DNA from: Egicoccus sp. AB-alg2
Lineage (GTDB): Bacteria; Actinomycetota; Nitriliruptoria; Nitriliruptorales; Nitriliruptoraceae
Reading direction: 5' to 3'
NCBI RefSeq assembly: GCF_041821065.1
Contig: NZ_JBGUAX010000007.1
Span: 186,001-250,000, forward strand
Length of the DNA stretch: 64,000 nt
Numbering within the stretch: the stretch's first letter is position 1; each line of letters starts with the position of its first letter. Shown one piece after another: positions 55,597 through 64,000 of this stretch. The notes under the pieces are model-generated. The model had not been told where the DNA came from and did no database searches. It worked only from the letters and a program-made list of their open reading frames with translations. A program made the translations under genes and the position numbers.

Positions 55597-56691
55597 TCAG
55601 CCGATGGCCCGGGCGGGATCGATGCGCAGGATGCGGCGCAGCACGAGAGCGACCCCCAGGACCGAGGTCAGCAGCGTGGCGACGGCGATGGTCGCCAGCC
55701 GTTGCGGCTCGAGCCGGACGGGCAGGTCGGCGGGCAGCGCCGCCACGATCGCGACGGAGGCGAGCCCCCCGACGACCAGGGCGGCGACGGCGATCACCAG
55801 CGCCTGGACGATGACGCCGGCGACCAGGTCGCGCGAGCGGCCACCGATCGCCTTCAACACGGCGTACAGCCGGGCCCGCTCCAGGATCAACAGGGCGAAG
55901 AAGAGCGCCACCACCAGCAGCACGACCACGAACGTGATGCCGATGATCCCCTGGAACGTGGCCGACTGCTGGGCGACGACCGGTTGCCCGTCGACCAGCC
56001 CGGCCAGGTCGACGGTGGTGGTCGAGCCGGTCGCCTCGTCGATGAGGGCCGCGAGCGTCACGGGATCGGTCCCCTCCGCCGGCGTGACCACCAGCGCCTG
56101 CACCGTGCCGGGCGGCAGGGCCGCCTGGGGGGCGGCCGAACGCTGCAGCTCACGCCAGGCGTCCAGGTCGAGCCAGGCCGTGACGGCGCCCTGTGACACG
56201 TCGTCGGCGATCGCGGTGATGGTCACGGGTTCGTTGCCCGGACCGATGCGCAGCTCGTCCCCGACCTCGCCGGTCGTCAGCCGGGACAGCTGCGCGTCCA
56301 GCACCGCCTCCCCGGCACCCGGCGGGTCGGGCGGTACCTCGGTGCCCGTCTCGTAGCCGAAGACGGCGAGGTCGACCACCTCGCCGCTGTCCGGCACCGT
56401 GCCCGTGGTCACGAACGACGCGATGCCGCCGATCTCGGCCACCCCGTCGACGCCGGCCACGGTCTCGGCGACGTCCTCGTCGAGCAACGAGCGGCCGAGC
56501 TGCAGCTCGGCGCCGTCGTCGATGACCCACAGCCGCTCGCCCTGGGCGCGGAAAGCGCCGGTCTGATTGAGCTCGAGGCCGTCGAGGAAGCCGCCGAGGA
56601 CGACCAACAGGACGACCAGCAGCGTCATGGCGAGACCCACCGGCAGGAACCGGCCGGGGCGGCGTCGCAGTTCACGGAGCGTGAGGCGCAT
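55597..56691 (-). CDS. FtsX/MacB-like ABC permease
   Basis: This 364-residue protein starts at ATG 56691 (MRLTLRELRRRPGRFLPVGL). One N-terminal TM helix, an outer MacB-PCD-like domain of about 200 residues, and three C-terminal helices (the ILERARLYAVLKAIGGRSRDL coupling segment included) are the FtsX plan. It works with the adjacent ATPase and the second permease, probably as a heterodimer exporting a peptide, lipid or drug; the substrate is unknown. Confidence 0.87.
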   Translation of the reverse strand: MRLTLRELRRRPGRFLPVGLAMTLLVVLLVVLGGFLDGLELNQTGAFRAQGERLWVIDDGAELQLGRSLLDEDVAETVAGVDGVAEIGGIASFVTTGTVPDSGEVVDLAVFGYETGTEVPPDPPGAGEAVLDAQLSRLTTGEVGDELRIGPGNEPVTITAIADDVSQGAVTAWLDLDAWRELQRSAAPQAALPPGTVQALVVTPAEGTDPVTLAALIDEATGSTTTVDLAGLVDGQPVVAQQSATFQGIIGITFVVVLLVVALFFALLILERARLYAVLKAIGGRSRDLVAGVIVQALVIAVAALVVGGLASVAIVAALPADLPVRLEPQRLATIAVATLLTSVLGVALVLRRILRIDPARAIG

Positions 56692-56702
56692 GGTCGTCTC
56701 CC

Positions 56703-57818
56703 TCAGCCGAGCCCGGCGGCCTGGGTGGCCTCGACCGGTTCGATCTGCAGGACACGCCGGATGGCGCCGCTGGCCGCGATCACGCCCAGGACCAGGACCG
56801 CGGCCGCCGACGCGGCGATGGTCGAGACCGCCAGCTCCGAACCGAACAGGTCCTGCGTCGCACGCAGCAGCCCGACGGCCAGGCCGGTCCCCAGCAGGAC
56901 TCCGAGCCCGACGACCGTGAGCACCTGTGCGAGCACGAGGCGAACCACGTCGGCGCGCTCGGCCCCGACCGCCCGGAGCAGCACCAGCGCGTCCCGCTTC
57001 TGGACCGTCAGGATCAGGAAGAACACGCCCGTGACGATCGTGACGACGACGTAGAGCAGCACGTAGAGGATGCCGAACGAGCGGCTGATGAGGTCCACGC
57101 CCGGCAGCGCGTCGACCGCTTCCGCGCGGGTCAGCGCCTGGACGTCCGGCACCCGGTCGGCGATGTCCTGGGCCAGGACCTCGACAGCCACCCCGTCGGC
57201 GGCGCGGACGGCCACGAACGAGGCCGGCGCCGCACCGCCCGGCCCGAGCCGGTCGGCCAGCGCCTGCTCGTAGGTGTCGAAGGGCACGTACAGGGTGGTG
57301 GCGACGTTGTAGCTCGCGTCCGCGGCGATGCCGACCACCTCGACGTCGAGGTCGTCGCCGACCTGCACGGTGGCGCCGACGGGGAAGTCCTCGCCGAACC
57401 CGCCGCTGGAGGCCAGGGCTTCGCCGGGCGCCGTCGGCAGCCGCCCCTCGGCGATCGCCGAGGGGGAGCCGGGCGCCCCCGGCGTGATGCCGACGAGGAT
57501 CGCCTCCTCCTCGACCCCGCCGGACGCCGCGACCACGAAGGTCTGTGCGACGGCGGCGGCCTCGGCGACGCCCGACACCCGGGACACCTCGTCGACCGTG
57601 GTCATGGGCAGCACCGACACCACGGGGTTGGCCCGCGCGGTCGCGTCGTAGACGACGACGTCGGCGTCGGCCTGTTCGAGCCCACCCGTGAACCCGGCCA
57701 GCAACGAACCAGCGACGGACTGGAAGAACAGCAGCAGGAACACCAGCAGCCCGACGGCGCCGGCCAGCAGGACGAACCGCAGCTTGGACCGGCGGATCTC
57801 TCTCAGGGCGAGTCTCAT
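56703..57818 (-). CDS. FtsX/MacB-like ABC permease
   Basis: This is a 371-residue protein with the same topology as its downstream neighbour: MRLALREIRRSKLRFVLLAG, an outer domain, then three helices with QKRDALVLLRAVGAERADVV. ATG 57818 is seven bases after a GATACT -10 box, so the mRNA may be leaderless. It is the first gene of the ABC operon, 11 bases before the second permease gene, divergent from the TetR gene. Confidence 0.88.
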   Translation of the reverse strand: MRLALREIRRSKLRFVLLAGAVGLLVFLLLFFQSVAGSLLAGFTGGLEQADADVVVYDATARANPVVSVLPMTTVDEVSRVSGVAEAAAVAQTFVVAASGGVEEEAILVGITPGAPGSPSAIAEGRLPTAPGEALASSGGFGEDFPVGATVQVGDDLDVEVVGIAADASYNVATTLYVPFDTYEQALADRLGPGGAAPASFVAVRAADGVAVEVLAQDIADRVPDVQALTRAEAVDALPGVDLISRSFGILYVLLYVVVTIVTGVFFLILTVQKRDALVLLRAVGAERADVVRLVLAQVLTVVGLGVLLGTGLAVGLLRATQDLFGSELAVSTIAASAAAVLVLGVIAASGAIRRVLQIEPVEATQAAGLG

Positions 57819-57825
57819 ACGGGGC

Positions 57826-57854
57826 AGTATCACGACACTCTGTCGTGTTGTCAA
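57826..57854 (-). promoter_or_regulatory. TetR operator nested inside the ABC-operon promoter
   Basis: On the minus strand, TTGACA (57854-57849), 17 bp, then GATACT (57831-57826) makes a near-consensus sigma-A promoter. Between the two hexamers lies the palindrome CACGACA-CTC-TGTCGTG (57831-57847). A further GTGTCGTG half-site follows at 57859-57866. A repressor bound there would block RNA polymerase. Confidence 0.8.
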
Positions 57855-57895
57855 CACCGTGTCGTGAAAGCTCGCGGCGCGCTAGGCTGCGCGGC

Positions 57896-58495
57896 ATGCC
57901 GTCCATCTGGGGAGAGACACTCGGCGAGCACCGGGCGTTGGTGCTCGACCGGCTGGTGGACGCCTTCGCCCAGCTCGTGCGCGAGCGCGGATTCGAGGCG
58001 ACCACCATGGCCGCGGTGGCCGAACGGGCCGGCCTCGCCCGCAGCGCCGTCTACAACCACGTACGCGACAAGCACGACCTGCTGCTGACGCACACCGCCC
58101 GGGTCCTGGAGCGCACGGCCGCCGACCTGCAGGCCGCGCTGGACGCCGAAGAAGGTGTGGAGCGCAAGCTCGCCCGCTTCGTGCACGTGACCTTCCACAG
58201 CTGGGCCGCGGAACCCGGCGCCGGGCACGACGTCATGGCGAGCCTCGACGAGGACGAGCGCGAACGGCTCCTCCGTCAGCTCGCGCCGATGGGGCAGATG
58301 CTGGCGGACGTCCTGCGCGACGGGGTTCAGAGCGGTGAGCTGGCGGGGGGCCAACCCGAGGAGCTCGCGCGCTTCGTCTTCGCGACCCTGGAGGGCTACC
58401 GCCTGGCCATTGCCTCCGGGGAACTCGATCCGGACCGCACGGCACAGCAGGTGACCCGGCTGGTGCTGCACGGGGTCATCGGCACGCCGGGCTGA
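57896..58495 (+). CDS. TetR family transcriptional regulator
   Basis: This is a 199-residue repressor. The N-terminal helix-turn-helix is FEATTMAAVAERAGLARSAVYNHVRDK at about 35-60 (motif given in part: TTMAAVAERAGLARSAVY), with a ligand-binding C-terminal domain. ATG 57896 follows a TAGGCT -10 (57883-57888) by seven bases, consistent with a leaderless transcript. It is divergent from the ABC exporter operon, whose promoter contains a palindromic operator, so it probably represses that operon until an exported ligand binds it. Confidence 0.87.
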   Translation: MPSIWGETLGEHRALVLDRLVDAFAQLVRERGFEATTMAAVAERAGLARSAVYNHVRDKHDLLLTHTARVLERTAADLQAALDAEEGVERKLARFVHVTFHSWAAEPGAGHDVMASLDEDERERLLRQLAPMGQMLADVLRDGVQSGELAGGQPEELARFVFATLEGYRLAIASGELDPDRTAQQVTRLVLHGVIGTPG

Positions 58496-58630
58496 GTGGT
58501 CGAGGGCCACGGTCCCCGTGCACGGGACAGGCGCCCCTGCCCAGCCGGGCGTCGGATCGTGACCATCGGGGCTCGCGACCGGCTGCCAGGGGGGAGGCGG
58601 CGGATGCCCGCGTGGCCGAACACACGTACG

Positions 58631-58704
58631 ACTTCCACAGGTGTGACCACAGGTGTGGAAGTCCAGGCGTGTTCCTCGTCCACATCCCCACAGGTTTGTC
58701 CACA
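58631..58704. promoter_or_regulatory. Cluster of DnaA-box-like sequences upstream of the peptide ABC operon
   Basis: In 74 bp there are four exact TCCACA/TGTGGA cores (58634, 58654, 58679, and TTGTCCACA at 58696-58704) and two near matches (58646, 58687). The first pair is embedded in an inverted repeat, ACTTCCAC (58631-58638) with GTGGAAGT (58655-58662). The same segment also holds an 11-bp direct repeat CCACAGGTGTG at 58635 and 58647. The remainder of the 58496-58794 gap shows only a TAGGGT -10 (58776-58781). Confidence 0.65.
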
Positions 58705-58794
58705 TGCTCGCGGCCGGGCCGGCCGGTCGCCTCCGCAGCCCGAACGGCCGTGGTCCGTTCGACGGTCCCGCTTCCTAGGGTCTCCTCGACGCCG

Positions 58795-60378
58795 ATGTCA
58801 GGGATGCTCGTGCGCACTCGTGTTCTGGCCCTGTCCGCTGCGTTCGCGCTCTTGCTCACCGCCTGTGGGGACGGCGGCGGGGGCGTGGACCTCGACGACC
58901 CGGGCGCGGAGCCCGACACCGGGGATCCCGGCGTCGAGGGCGAGGGCGAGGCCGCCGGCCCGGAAGGTGGGACGCTCGTCGCGGCCATCGGCGGGGAACC
59001 CGACCAGCTCAACCCGCTGACGACGACCTCGTCGTTCGCGTTCACCGTGCTGGAGAACGTGTACGACACGCTGGTGCAGCCCGGCGAGGACCTGCAGATG
59101 GAGCCCGCGCTCGCCGAGTCGTGGGAGACCTCCGACGACCTGCTGACCTGGGTATTCACCCTGCGTGAGGGCGTGACGTTCCACGACGGCTCCGAGCTGA
59201 CGGCGGACGACGTCGTGGCTTCGATGGAGTACATCCGTGACGAGGGTGCCAACGGCTGGCGGCTGGAGGCCGTCGACGCGTTCGAGGCGACCGACGACTA
59301 CACGGTCACGATGAACCTCAACCGTCCGGCGCCCAACCTGCTCGAGCAGCTCGGGCCCTTCAAGGGCATGGCGATCGTGCCGTCCGAGGCGATCGAGGGC
59401 GGCACGCTGGGTGACGAGGTGGTTGGAACGGGGCCGTTCCAGCTGACCTCGGCCAGCGCCGACGTCATCCAACTCGAGGCCTACGGCGACTACTGGGGCG
59501 AGGGCCCGTACCTCGACGGCATCGAGTTCCGGATCATCCCGGACGAGGGCGTGAAGCTCACCAACCTGGAGACCGGCGAGGTCGACTGGATCGACTCGGT
59601 CCCGCCGGAGCAGGTCGTCGACCTCGAGGGCCGTGACGACCTCGTGATCGGTCGCACCCCCGGCAACGACTACTGGTACATGGCGCTCAACAACGAACGC
59701 GAGCCCTTCGACGAGGTCGAGGTGCGGCGCGCCATCGCGTTCGCGCTCGACCCGGCCGCCATCGCCGAGGCCACCAACTTCGACGCCGCCACGCCCAACG
59801 AGACCGCGATCCCCGAGGGCAGCTTCTGGTACCACGAGTACGCGCCCTTCGGGCACGACCCGGAGCAGGCACAGCAACTGCTCGACGAGGCCGGCGTCGA
59901 CGGGTTGTCGATCGACCTCATGGTCACCAACGAGTTCCCGGAGACGGTGACCGGCGCGCAGGTGATCGCGAGCCAGCTCGGCGAGGTGGGCATCGACGTC
60001 CGAATCCGTACCGAGGACTTCACGACCTGGCTGGCCGATCAGGGCGAGGGCGACTTCGACGCCTTCATGCTCGGTTGGCTCGGCAACATCGACCCGGACG
60101 ACTTCTACTACGCCCAGCACCATTCCGAGGGCGTGAACAACTTCCAGGGCTTCGCGGACCCCGAGGTGGACCAGCTGCTCGACGACGCACGGGTCGAGGT
60201 CGACGACGACGCTCGCAAGGAGCTGTACGACCAGGCGGCCGAGCGCATCGTCGACCAGGCGTCGTACATCTACTTCTACAACCCCGACATCGTCGAGGCC
60301 TGGTCGCCGGCCGTGAGCGGCTACGAGACCCGGGCCGACTCGGCGACCCGTTTCGTGGACACCCGTATCGAGAACTGA
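58795..60378 (+). CDS. Peptide/dipeptide ABC transporter substrate-binding lipoprotein
   Basis: This 527-residue protein starts at ATG 58795; ATG 58804 is possible. The signal peptide ends in the lipobox LLTACGD, so it is a lipoprotein. An acidic Gly/Glu linker of about 40 residues precedes the SBP_bac_5 domain (GGEPDQLNPLTTTSSFAFTV, LTWVFTLREGVTFHDGSEL), which ends in IYFYNPDIVEAWSP. It captures oligopeptides or similar ligands outside the cell and delivers them to the DppB/DppC-like permeases encoded downstream. A hairpin follows the gene. Confidence 0.92.
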   Translation: MSGMLVRTRVLALSAAFALLLTACGDGGGGVDLDDPGAEPDTGDPGVEGEGEAAGPEGGTLVAAIGGEPDQLNPLTTTSSFAFTVLENVYDTLVQPGEDLQMEPALAESWETSDDLLTWVFTLREGVTFHDGSELTADDVVASMEYIRDEGANGWRLEAVDAFEATDDYTVTMNLNRPAPNLLEQLGPFKGMAIVPSEAIEGGTLGDEVVGTGPFQLTSASADVIQLEAYGDYWGEGPYLDGIEFRIIPDEGVKLTNLETGEVDWIDSVPPEQVVDLEGRDDLVIGRTPGNDYWYMALNNEREPFDEVEVRRAIAFALDPAAIAEATNFDAATPNETAIPEGSFWYHEYAPFGHDPEQAQQLLDEAGVDGLSIDLMVTNEFPETVTGAQVIASQLGEVGIDVRIRTEDFTTWLADQGEGDFDAFMLGWLGNIDPDDFYYAQHHSEGVNNFQGFADPEVDQLLDDARVEVDDDARKELYDQAAERIVDQASYIYFYNPDIVEAWSPAVSGYETRADSATRFVDTRIEN

Positions 60379-60388
60379 CCGCGTCGGC

Positions 60389-60412
60389 CCGGACGCGCGT
60401 CGCCGCGTCCGG
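60389..60412 (+). terminator. Intercistronic hairpin after the binding-protein gene
   Basis: CCGGACGCG (60389-60397), six-base loop, CGCGTCCGG (60404-60412): a perfect 9-bp stem 10 bases past the stop, before dppB. It may attenuate or stabilise, giving more binding protein than permease. Confidence 0.6.
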
Positions 60413-60435
60413 CCGCCATCCGACAAGGAGCCGGA

Positions 60436-61389
60436 TTGGGCCGCTACCTCGCCCTGCGGGTCGGACAGGCCGCGCTGGCGTTGTTCGGCGTGTCGATCGT
60501 GGTCTTCGCCCTGATGCACCTCGTCCCCGGCGACCCGGTCCGGGCGGCGCTGGGCACGCGGTTCACCCCGGAGTTGTACGAGGCGCTGGTCGAGCGCTCA
60601 GGCCTCGACCAGCCGTTGGTCGTGCAGTACGTGGACTGGATCGGGCGGGCACTCGTCGGCGACCTCGGGGTCAGCTTCCGCACCGGGCAGCCGGTCACGA
60701 CCATGCTGGCGCAGCGCATCCCGGCGACCGCCCTGCTGGCCGTGGGCGCGATGCTGATCGGGCTGCTGGTCGCCCTGCCGGCCGGCATCGTCTCCGCCGT
60801 GCGCCAGGGCAAGGCCGCCGACTACGCCGCCAACACGTTCTCGCAGATCGGCGTGTCGATCCCGGACTTCTGGTACGGGATCCTGCTGATCCTGATCTTC
60901 GCCCGGGTGTTGGGCTGGCTGCCGCCGGGGGGCTACCGGCCCCTGACCGAGGACCCGGGCGCGGCGCTGCGCTACCTGGTCCTGCCGGCCGTCACGGCCG
61001 GTGTGGTCACCGGCGCGATCCTGACCCGCTTCGTGCGCTCCTCGATGCTGGAGGCCCTCAACGCCGAGCACGTCCGCCTGGCGCGGGCCAAGGGCCTGCC
61101 GTGGCGCTACGTGCTGCGCCACCACGTGCTGCGCAACGCCTGGATCCCGATCGTGACCGTGACGGGCCTGCAGCTCGGGACCCTGCTCGGCGGCATCGTG
61201 ATCGTGGAGATCGTCTTCTCCTGGCCGGGGATCGGCCGGCTCGCCCTGGACGCGGTCGAGACCCGCGACTACCCGGTACTGCAGGGGGCCGTGCTGCTGA
61301 TCGCGGCGGTCTTCCTGGTCATCAACCTCCTGGTCGACCTGCTGTACGCGCGGCTCGATCCGCGCATCCGGGTGGGAGCGTCGACATGA
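60436..61389 (+). CDS. Peptide ABC transporter permease, DppB-like
   Basis: This 317-residue permease starts at TTG 60436 with AAGGAG six bases upstream. It has six TM helices. MGRYLALRVGQAALALFGVS is the classic DppB N-terminus, and the EAA loop lies in HVRLARAKGLPWRYVLRHHVLRNA (key residues A-R-A-K-G-L). It forms the channel with the DppC-like protein. The ATGA overlap with the next gene shows coupled translation. Confidence 0.93.
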   Translation: MGRYLALRVGQAALALFGVSIVVFALMHLVPGDPVRAALGTRFTPELYEALVERSGLDQPLVVQYVDWIGRALVGDLGVSFRTGQPVTTMLAQRIPATALLAVGAMLIGLLVALPAGIVSAVRQGKAADYAANTFSQIGVSIPDFWYGILLILIFARVLGWLPPGGYRPLTEDPGAALRYLVLPAVTAGVVTGAILTRFVRSSMLEALNAEHVRLARAKGLPWRYVLRHHVLRNAWIPIVTVTGLQLGTLLGGIVIVEIVFSWPGIGRLALDAVETRDYPVLQGAVLLIAAVFLVINLLVDLLYARLDPRIRVGAST

Positions 61390-62333
61390 GCCAGATCGAC
61401 ACGGGCGCCGACCGCCAGGAGCAACCGGGTGAGGGGCCCGGCACGCTCGAGCGCCCCAGCGCGAAGCCGGTACCGCGCTGGCGCGAGACGCTGTCGGTGC
61501 TGCTGGCCAACCGCCTGGCGGTCTTCGGGCTGGTGCTGCTCGCGTTGCTGCTGCTGACCGCGATCTTCGCCGACCAGCTCGCCCGCTACCCCATCAACGC
61601 CCAGAACCTCGCCGAACGCTTCTCTCCACCCTCGGGTGAGTACTGGTTCGGGACCGACGAGCTCGGCCGCGACCTCTACAGCCGGGTCGTGATGGGCTCG
61701 CGCATCTCGCTGCAGGTCGGTGCGGTCTCGGTCGGGATCTCGTTGGTGGCCGGCACCCTGATCGGGCTGATCGCCGGCTACCGCGGCGGGTGGGTCGACA
61801 CGGTGTGGATGCGCACCATGGACGTGTTGTTCGCCTTCCCGGTCATCCTGCTGGCGATCGCGCTGGTCGCCGTGCTCGGTCCCTCGCTACGCAACACGAT
61901 GATCGCCGTCGGGATCGTGTTCACCCCGATCTTCGCCCGGGTGGTGCGCGGCAGCGTGCTGAGCGTCCGCGAGGAACTGCACGTCCGCGCCGTGCGGTCG
62001 CTGGGCGCCAGCGACTGGCGGATCATCGGCCGGCACGTGCTGCCCAACGTCGCCGCCCCGATCATCGTCCAGGCTTCGCTGAGCCTCGCGTTCGCGATCC
62101 TCACCGAGGCGGCGCTCAGCTTCGTGGGGGTCGGCGTGCAGCCACCCGACCCGGCCTGGGGCCTGATGCTCTCCGACGCGCAGCGCTACCAGACCCAGGG
62201 GTGGTGGCTGTCGGTGTTCCCCGGCGCCGCGATCTTCCTCACCGTGATGGCCTTCAACCTCCTCGGTGACGGCCTCCGCGACGCCCTGGACCCCAAGCAG
62301 CGCTCCGTGATCGAGTCCCGGGGGGTGGAGTGA
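61386..62333 (+). CDS. Peptide ABC transporter permease, DppC-like
   Basis: This 315-residue permease starts at ATG 61386. A polar N-terminal stretch of 35 residues precedes the first TM helix. [20 protein letters not shown] is diagnostic of the OppC/DppC subfamily. The EAA motif lies in [22 protein letters not shown]. It pairs with the DppB-like protein. Its stop overlaps the next start (GTGATG). Confidence 0.93.
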   Translation: MSQIDTGADRQEQPGEGPGTLERPSAKPVPRWRETLSVLLANRLAVFGLVLLALLLLTAIFADQLARYPINAQNLAERFSPPSGEYWFGTDELGRDLYSRVVMGSRISLQVGAVSVGISLVAGTLIGLIAGYRGGWVDTVWMRTMDVLFAFPVILLAIALVAVLGPSLRNTMIAVGIVFTPIFARVVRGSVLSVREELHVRAVRSLGASDWRIIGRHVLPNVAAPIIVQASLSLAFAILTEAALSFVGVGVQPPDPAWGLMLSDAQRYQTQGWWLSVFPGAAIFLTVMAFNLLGDGLRDALDPKQRSVIESRGVE

Positions 62334-63394
62334 TGACACGGACGGGCGACAGCCGGCAAGAGGTGGTGCTGTCCGTACGCGACCTCGAGGTGTCGTTCGC
62401 GACCAAGCGCGGCCTGGCCCAGGTCGTGCGTGGTCTGGACTACGACCTGCACCGCGGCGAGACGCTGGCGCTGGTCGGCGAGTCCGGTTCCGGCAAGTCG
62501 GTGTCGACCCTGGCGCTCACCAAGTTGATCCCGATGCCGCCCGGGCGCGTGTCGGGGACGGCGCACCTCGGCGACACGGACCTGCTGTCGCTGTCCGAAC
62601 GCGAGTTGCTGGCCGTCCGCGGCCGCCGGGTCGGCTTCGTGTTCCAGGACCCGATGACCTCGCTGAACCCGGTGCACCCGATCGGACGCCAGCTCGTCGA
62701 GGGCATGCGCCACCACCTCGGCGTGTCCGAGCAGGAAGGCCGCGAGCGTGCCGTGGACCTGCTGCGGTTGGTCGGCATCCCGGCCGCGGAGAAGCGCCTG
62801 GACGACTACCCGCACCAGTTCAGCGGCGGCATGCGCCAGCGCGTGGTGATCGCCATCGGGCTCTCGTGCGATCCCGAGGTGCTGATCGCCGACGAGGCCA
62901 CCACCGCCCTCGACGTCACCACCCAGGCCCAGATCACCGAACTCGTCGACCGGCTCCAGGAGGAGCTGGGGATGGCGGTGATCTGGATCACCCACGACCT
63001 CGGCGTGGTCGCGTCGATCGCGGACCGGGTGCTGGTCATGTACGCCGGCGAGATCGTCGAAGAGGCGCCGGTCGACGAGCTGTTCGCCGACCCGCGGCAC
63101 CCCTACACGGTCGGGCTGCTGAAGTCGCTGCCCGTGCTGGGCGCGTTCGAGCGCGAGGACCTGGCCGCCATCCCCGGCCTGCCGCCGGCACCGATCGACC
63201 TGCCGCCGGGCTGCGCCTTCCATCCGCGGTGCACGTACCGGCACGACGAGCGCTGTGCGGTCGAGCGCCCGCCGTTGCGCGAGGTCGCACCCGGGCACCG
63301 CATCCGCAGCTTCTACGAGGTGGCCGAGGCCGACCGGCGCGAGGCCGCGACCGTCGGCGCCGCCGAGCCGGCCGGGGTGGAGGAGCAGGGATGA
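62333..63394 (+). CDS. Peptide ABC transporter ATP-binding protein, DppD-like
   Basis: This ATPase, 353 residues from ATG 62333 (GTG 62330 is also possible), has Walker [12 protein letters not shown], the Q-loop in [11 protein letters not shown], signature [15 protein letters not shown], Walker [15 protein letters not shown] and the switch His in WITHDLGV. The C-terminal oligopeptide-transporter cap has a four-Cys pattern beginning [15 protein letters not shown], which carries an Fe-S cluster in some relatives. It energises the importer with the DppF-like subunit. Confidence 0.93.
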   Translation: MTRTGDSRQEVVLSVRDLEVSFATKRGLAQVVRGLDYDLHRGETLALVGESGSGKSVSTLALTKLIPMPPGRVSGTAHLGDTDLLSLSERELLAVRGRRVGFVFQDPMTSLNPVHPIGRQLVEGMRHHLGVSEQEGRERAVDLLRLVGIPAAEKRLDDYPHQFSGGMRQRVVIAIGLSCDPEVLIADEATTALDVTTQAQITELVDRLQEELGMAVIWITHDLGVVASIADRVLVMYAGEIVEEAPVDELFADPRHPYTVGLLKSLPVLGAFEREDLAAIPGLPPAPIDLPPGCAFHPRCTYRHDERCAVERPPLREVAPGHRIRSFYEVAEADRREAATVGAAEPAGVEEQG

Positions 63395-64000
63395 ACGACG
63401 CGCTGCTCGAGGTCGACGACCTCCACGTGCACTTCCCGGTGGGGCACCGCCGCCGGGGCGGCGAGCGGTCCGCGGTCCGCGCCGTCGACGGCATCAGCTT
63501 CGACATCCCGCGCGGCCGGACGTTGGGGCTGGTGGGTGAGTCCGGCTGCGGCAAGTCCACGACCGGCCTGGCGGTGCTGCGGCTGCTCGAACCCACCAGC
63601 GGCACGGTCCGCTTCGACGGCACGGACCTGTCCAGCCTGAACCGCAAGCAGCTGCGCCGCTTCCGCCGGCGGGCGGCGATGATCTTCCAGGACCCCTACG
63701 CCTCGCTCGACCCGCGCCGGTCGATCGGTGACGCGATCGGTGAGGCGCTTGACATCCACGGCCTGCACCAGGGCAAGCCGGCCCGCCGCGACCGGATCGG
63801 TGAACTGCTCGAGCGCGTGGGCCTGCACCCCGACACGGCTGGCCGTTATCCCCACGAGTTCTCCGGTGGTCAGCGACAGCGGGTCGGGATCGCACGGGCG
63901 CTGGCGGTCGAACCCGACTTCCTGGTGTGCGACGAGCCGATCGCCGCCCTGGACGTGTCCATCCAGGCGCAGGTGCTCAACCTGCTCGCCGAACTGCAGC
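63391..64000 (+). CDS. Peptide ABC transporter ATP-binding protein, DppF-like (3' truncated)
   Basis: The first 203 codons of the second ATPase of the importer are present; the gene runs off the window end. ATG 63391 overlaps the previous stop. Walker A is [11 protein letters not shown], the Q-loop is [12 protein letters not shown], the signature is [15 protein letters not shown] and Walker B is [14 protein letters not shown]. The His switch and C-terminal cap lie outside. It completes the SBP-DppB-DppC-DppD-DppF operon. Confidence 0.92.
   Translation, partial: MNDALLEVDDLHVHFPVGHRRRGGERSAVRAVDGISFDIPRGRTLGLVGESGCGKSTTGLAVLRLLEPTSGTVRFDGTDLSSLNRKQLRRFRRRAAMIFQDPYASLDPRRSIGDAIGEALDIHGLHQGKPARRDRIGELLERVGLHPDTAGRYPHEFSGGQRQRVGIARALAVEPDFLVCDEPIAALDVSIQAQVLNLLAELQ

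Overview
The window comes from a high-GC actinobacterium and spans the chromosomal replication origin. The diagnostic block is rpmH-rnpA-yidD-yidC-jag, then rsmG-parA-parB, all leftward, and dnaA-dnaN-recF-dciA-gyrB-gyrA, all rightward, with a DnaA-box-rich spacer between dnaA and dnaN. The pcnA/cca, NUDIX, DUF6049, Ser/Thr kinase, ECF sigma, trxB-trxA and CwlM-type amidase genes upstream follow the usual actinobacterial order. Nickel superoxide dismutase, DUF3566 after gyrA, and many TANNNT -10 boxes placed just before start codons fit the same phylum. A deep-branching lineage such as Nitriliruptoria is possible, but that is a guess from gene content only.

Layout. 1-3.5 kb: a prolyl oligopeptidase fragment, a monooxygenase/MarR pair with a shared operator, and sodN with its maturation protease. 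3.5-7.5 kb: methyltransferase-cca operon and a type II NADH dehydrogenase preceded by two Rex-type operators. 7.5-13 kb: two bacterial PH-domain membrane proteins, an orphan PilT ATPase, a winged-helix protein and D-aminoacyl-tRNA deacylase. 13-20 kb: NUDIX, DUF6049, a small membrane protein, a membrane Ser/Thr kinase with an extracytoplasmic discoidin-like domain, and a sigma/anti-sigma pair; the murJ gene usually found here is absent. 20-25 kb: trxB with a SigR-class promoter, trxA, membrane proteins and the amidase. 25-31 kb: MFS, GNAT, aminotransferase, Ddl, HAD and rpiA. 31-36 kb: parB, parA and rsmG, then 2.5 kb with no gene but with five parS-like sites. 36-39.5 kb: membrane-insertion, RNase P and L34 genes. 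39.5-53.4 kb: replication initiation and gyrase, tRNA-Ile. 53.4-64 kb: 71-bp REP-like repeats, a coiled-coil protein, MarR, a TetR-controlled ABC exporter, and a dipeptide ABC importer cut by the window end and preceded by a dense cluster of DnaA-box-like sequences.

How it works together. The core serves initiation (DnaA, DnaN, RecF, DciA, gyrase), origin segregation (ParA, ParB, parS), and early translation and membrane insertion (L34, RnpA, YidD, YidC, Jag). The flanks deal with redox balance (SodN, Ndh/Rex, TrxB/TrxA/SigR-type promoter, a DsbB-like and TlpA-like pair) and the cell wall (kinase, amidase, Ddl). I see no CRISPR array, prophage, insertion sequence or recognisable defence system. 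The most interesting signals are regulatory or architectural.
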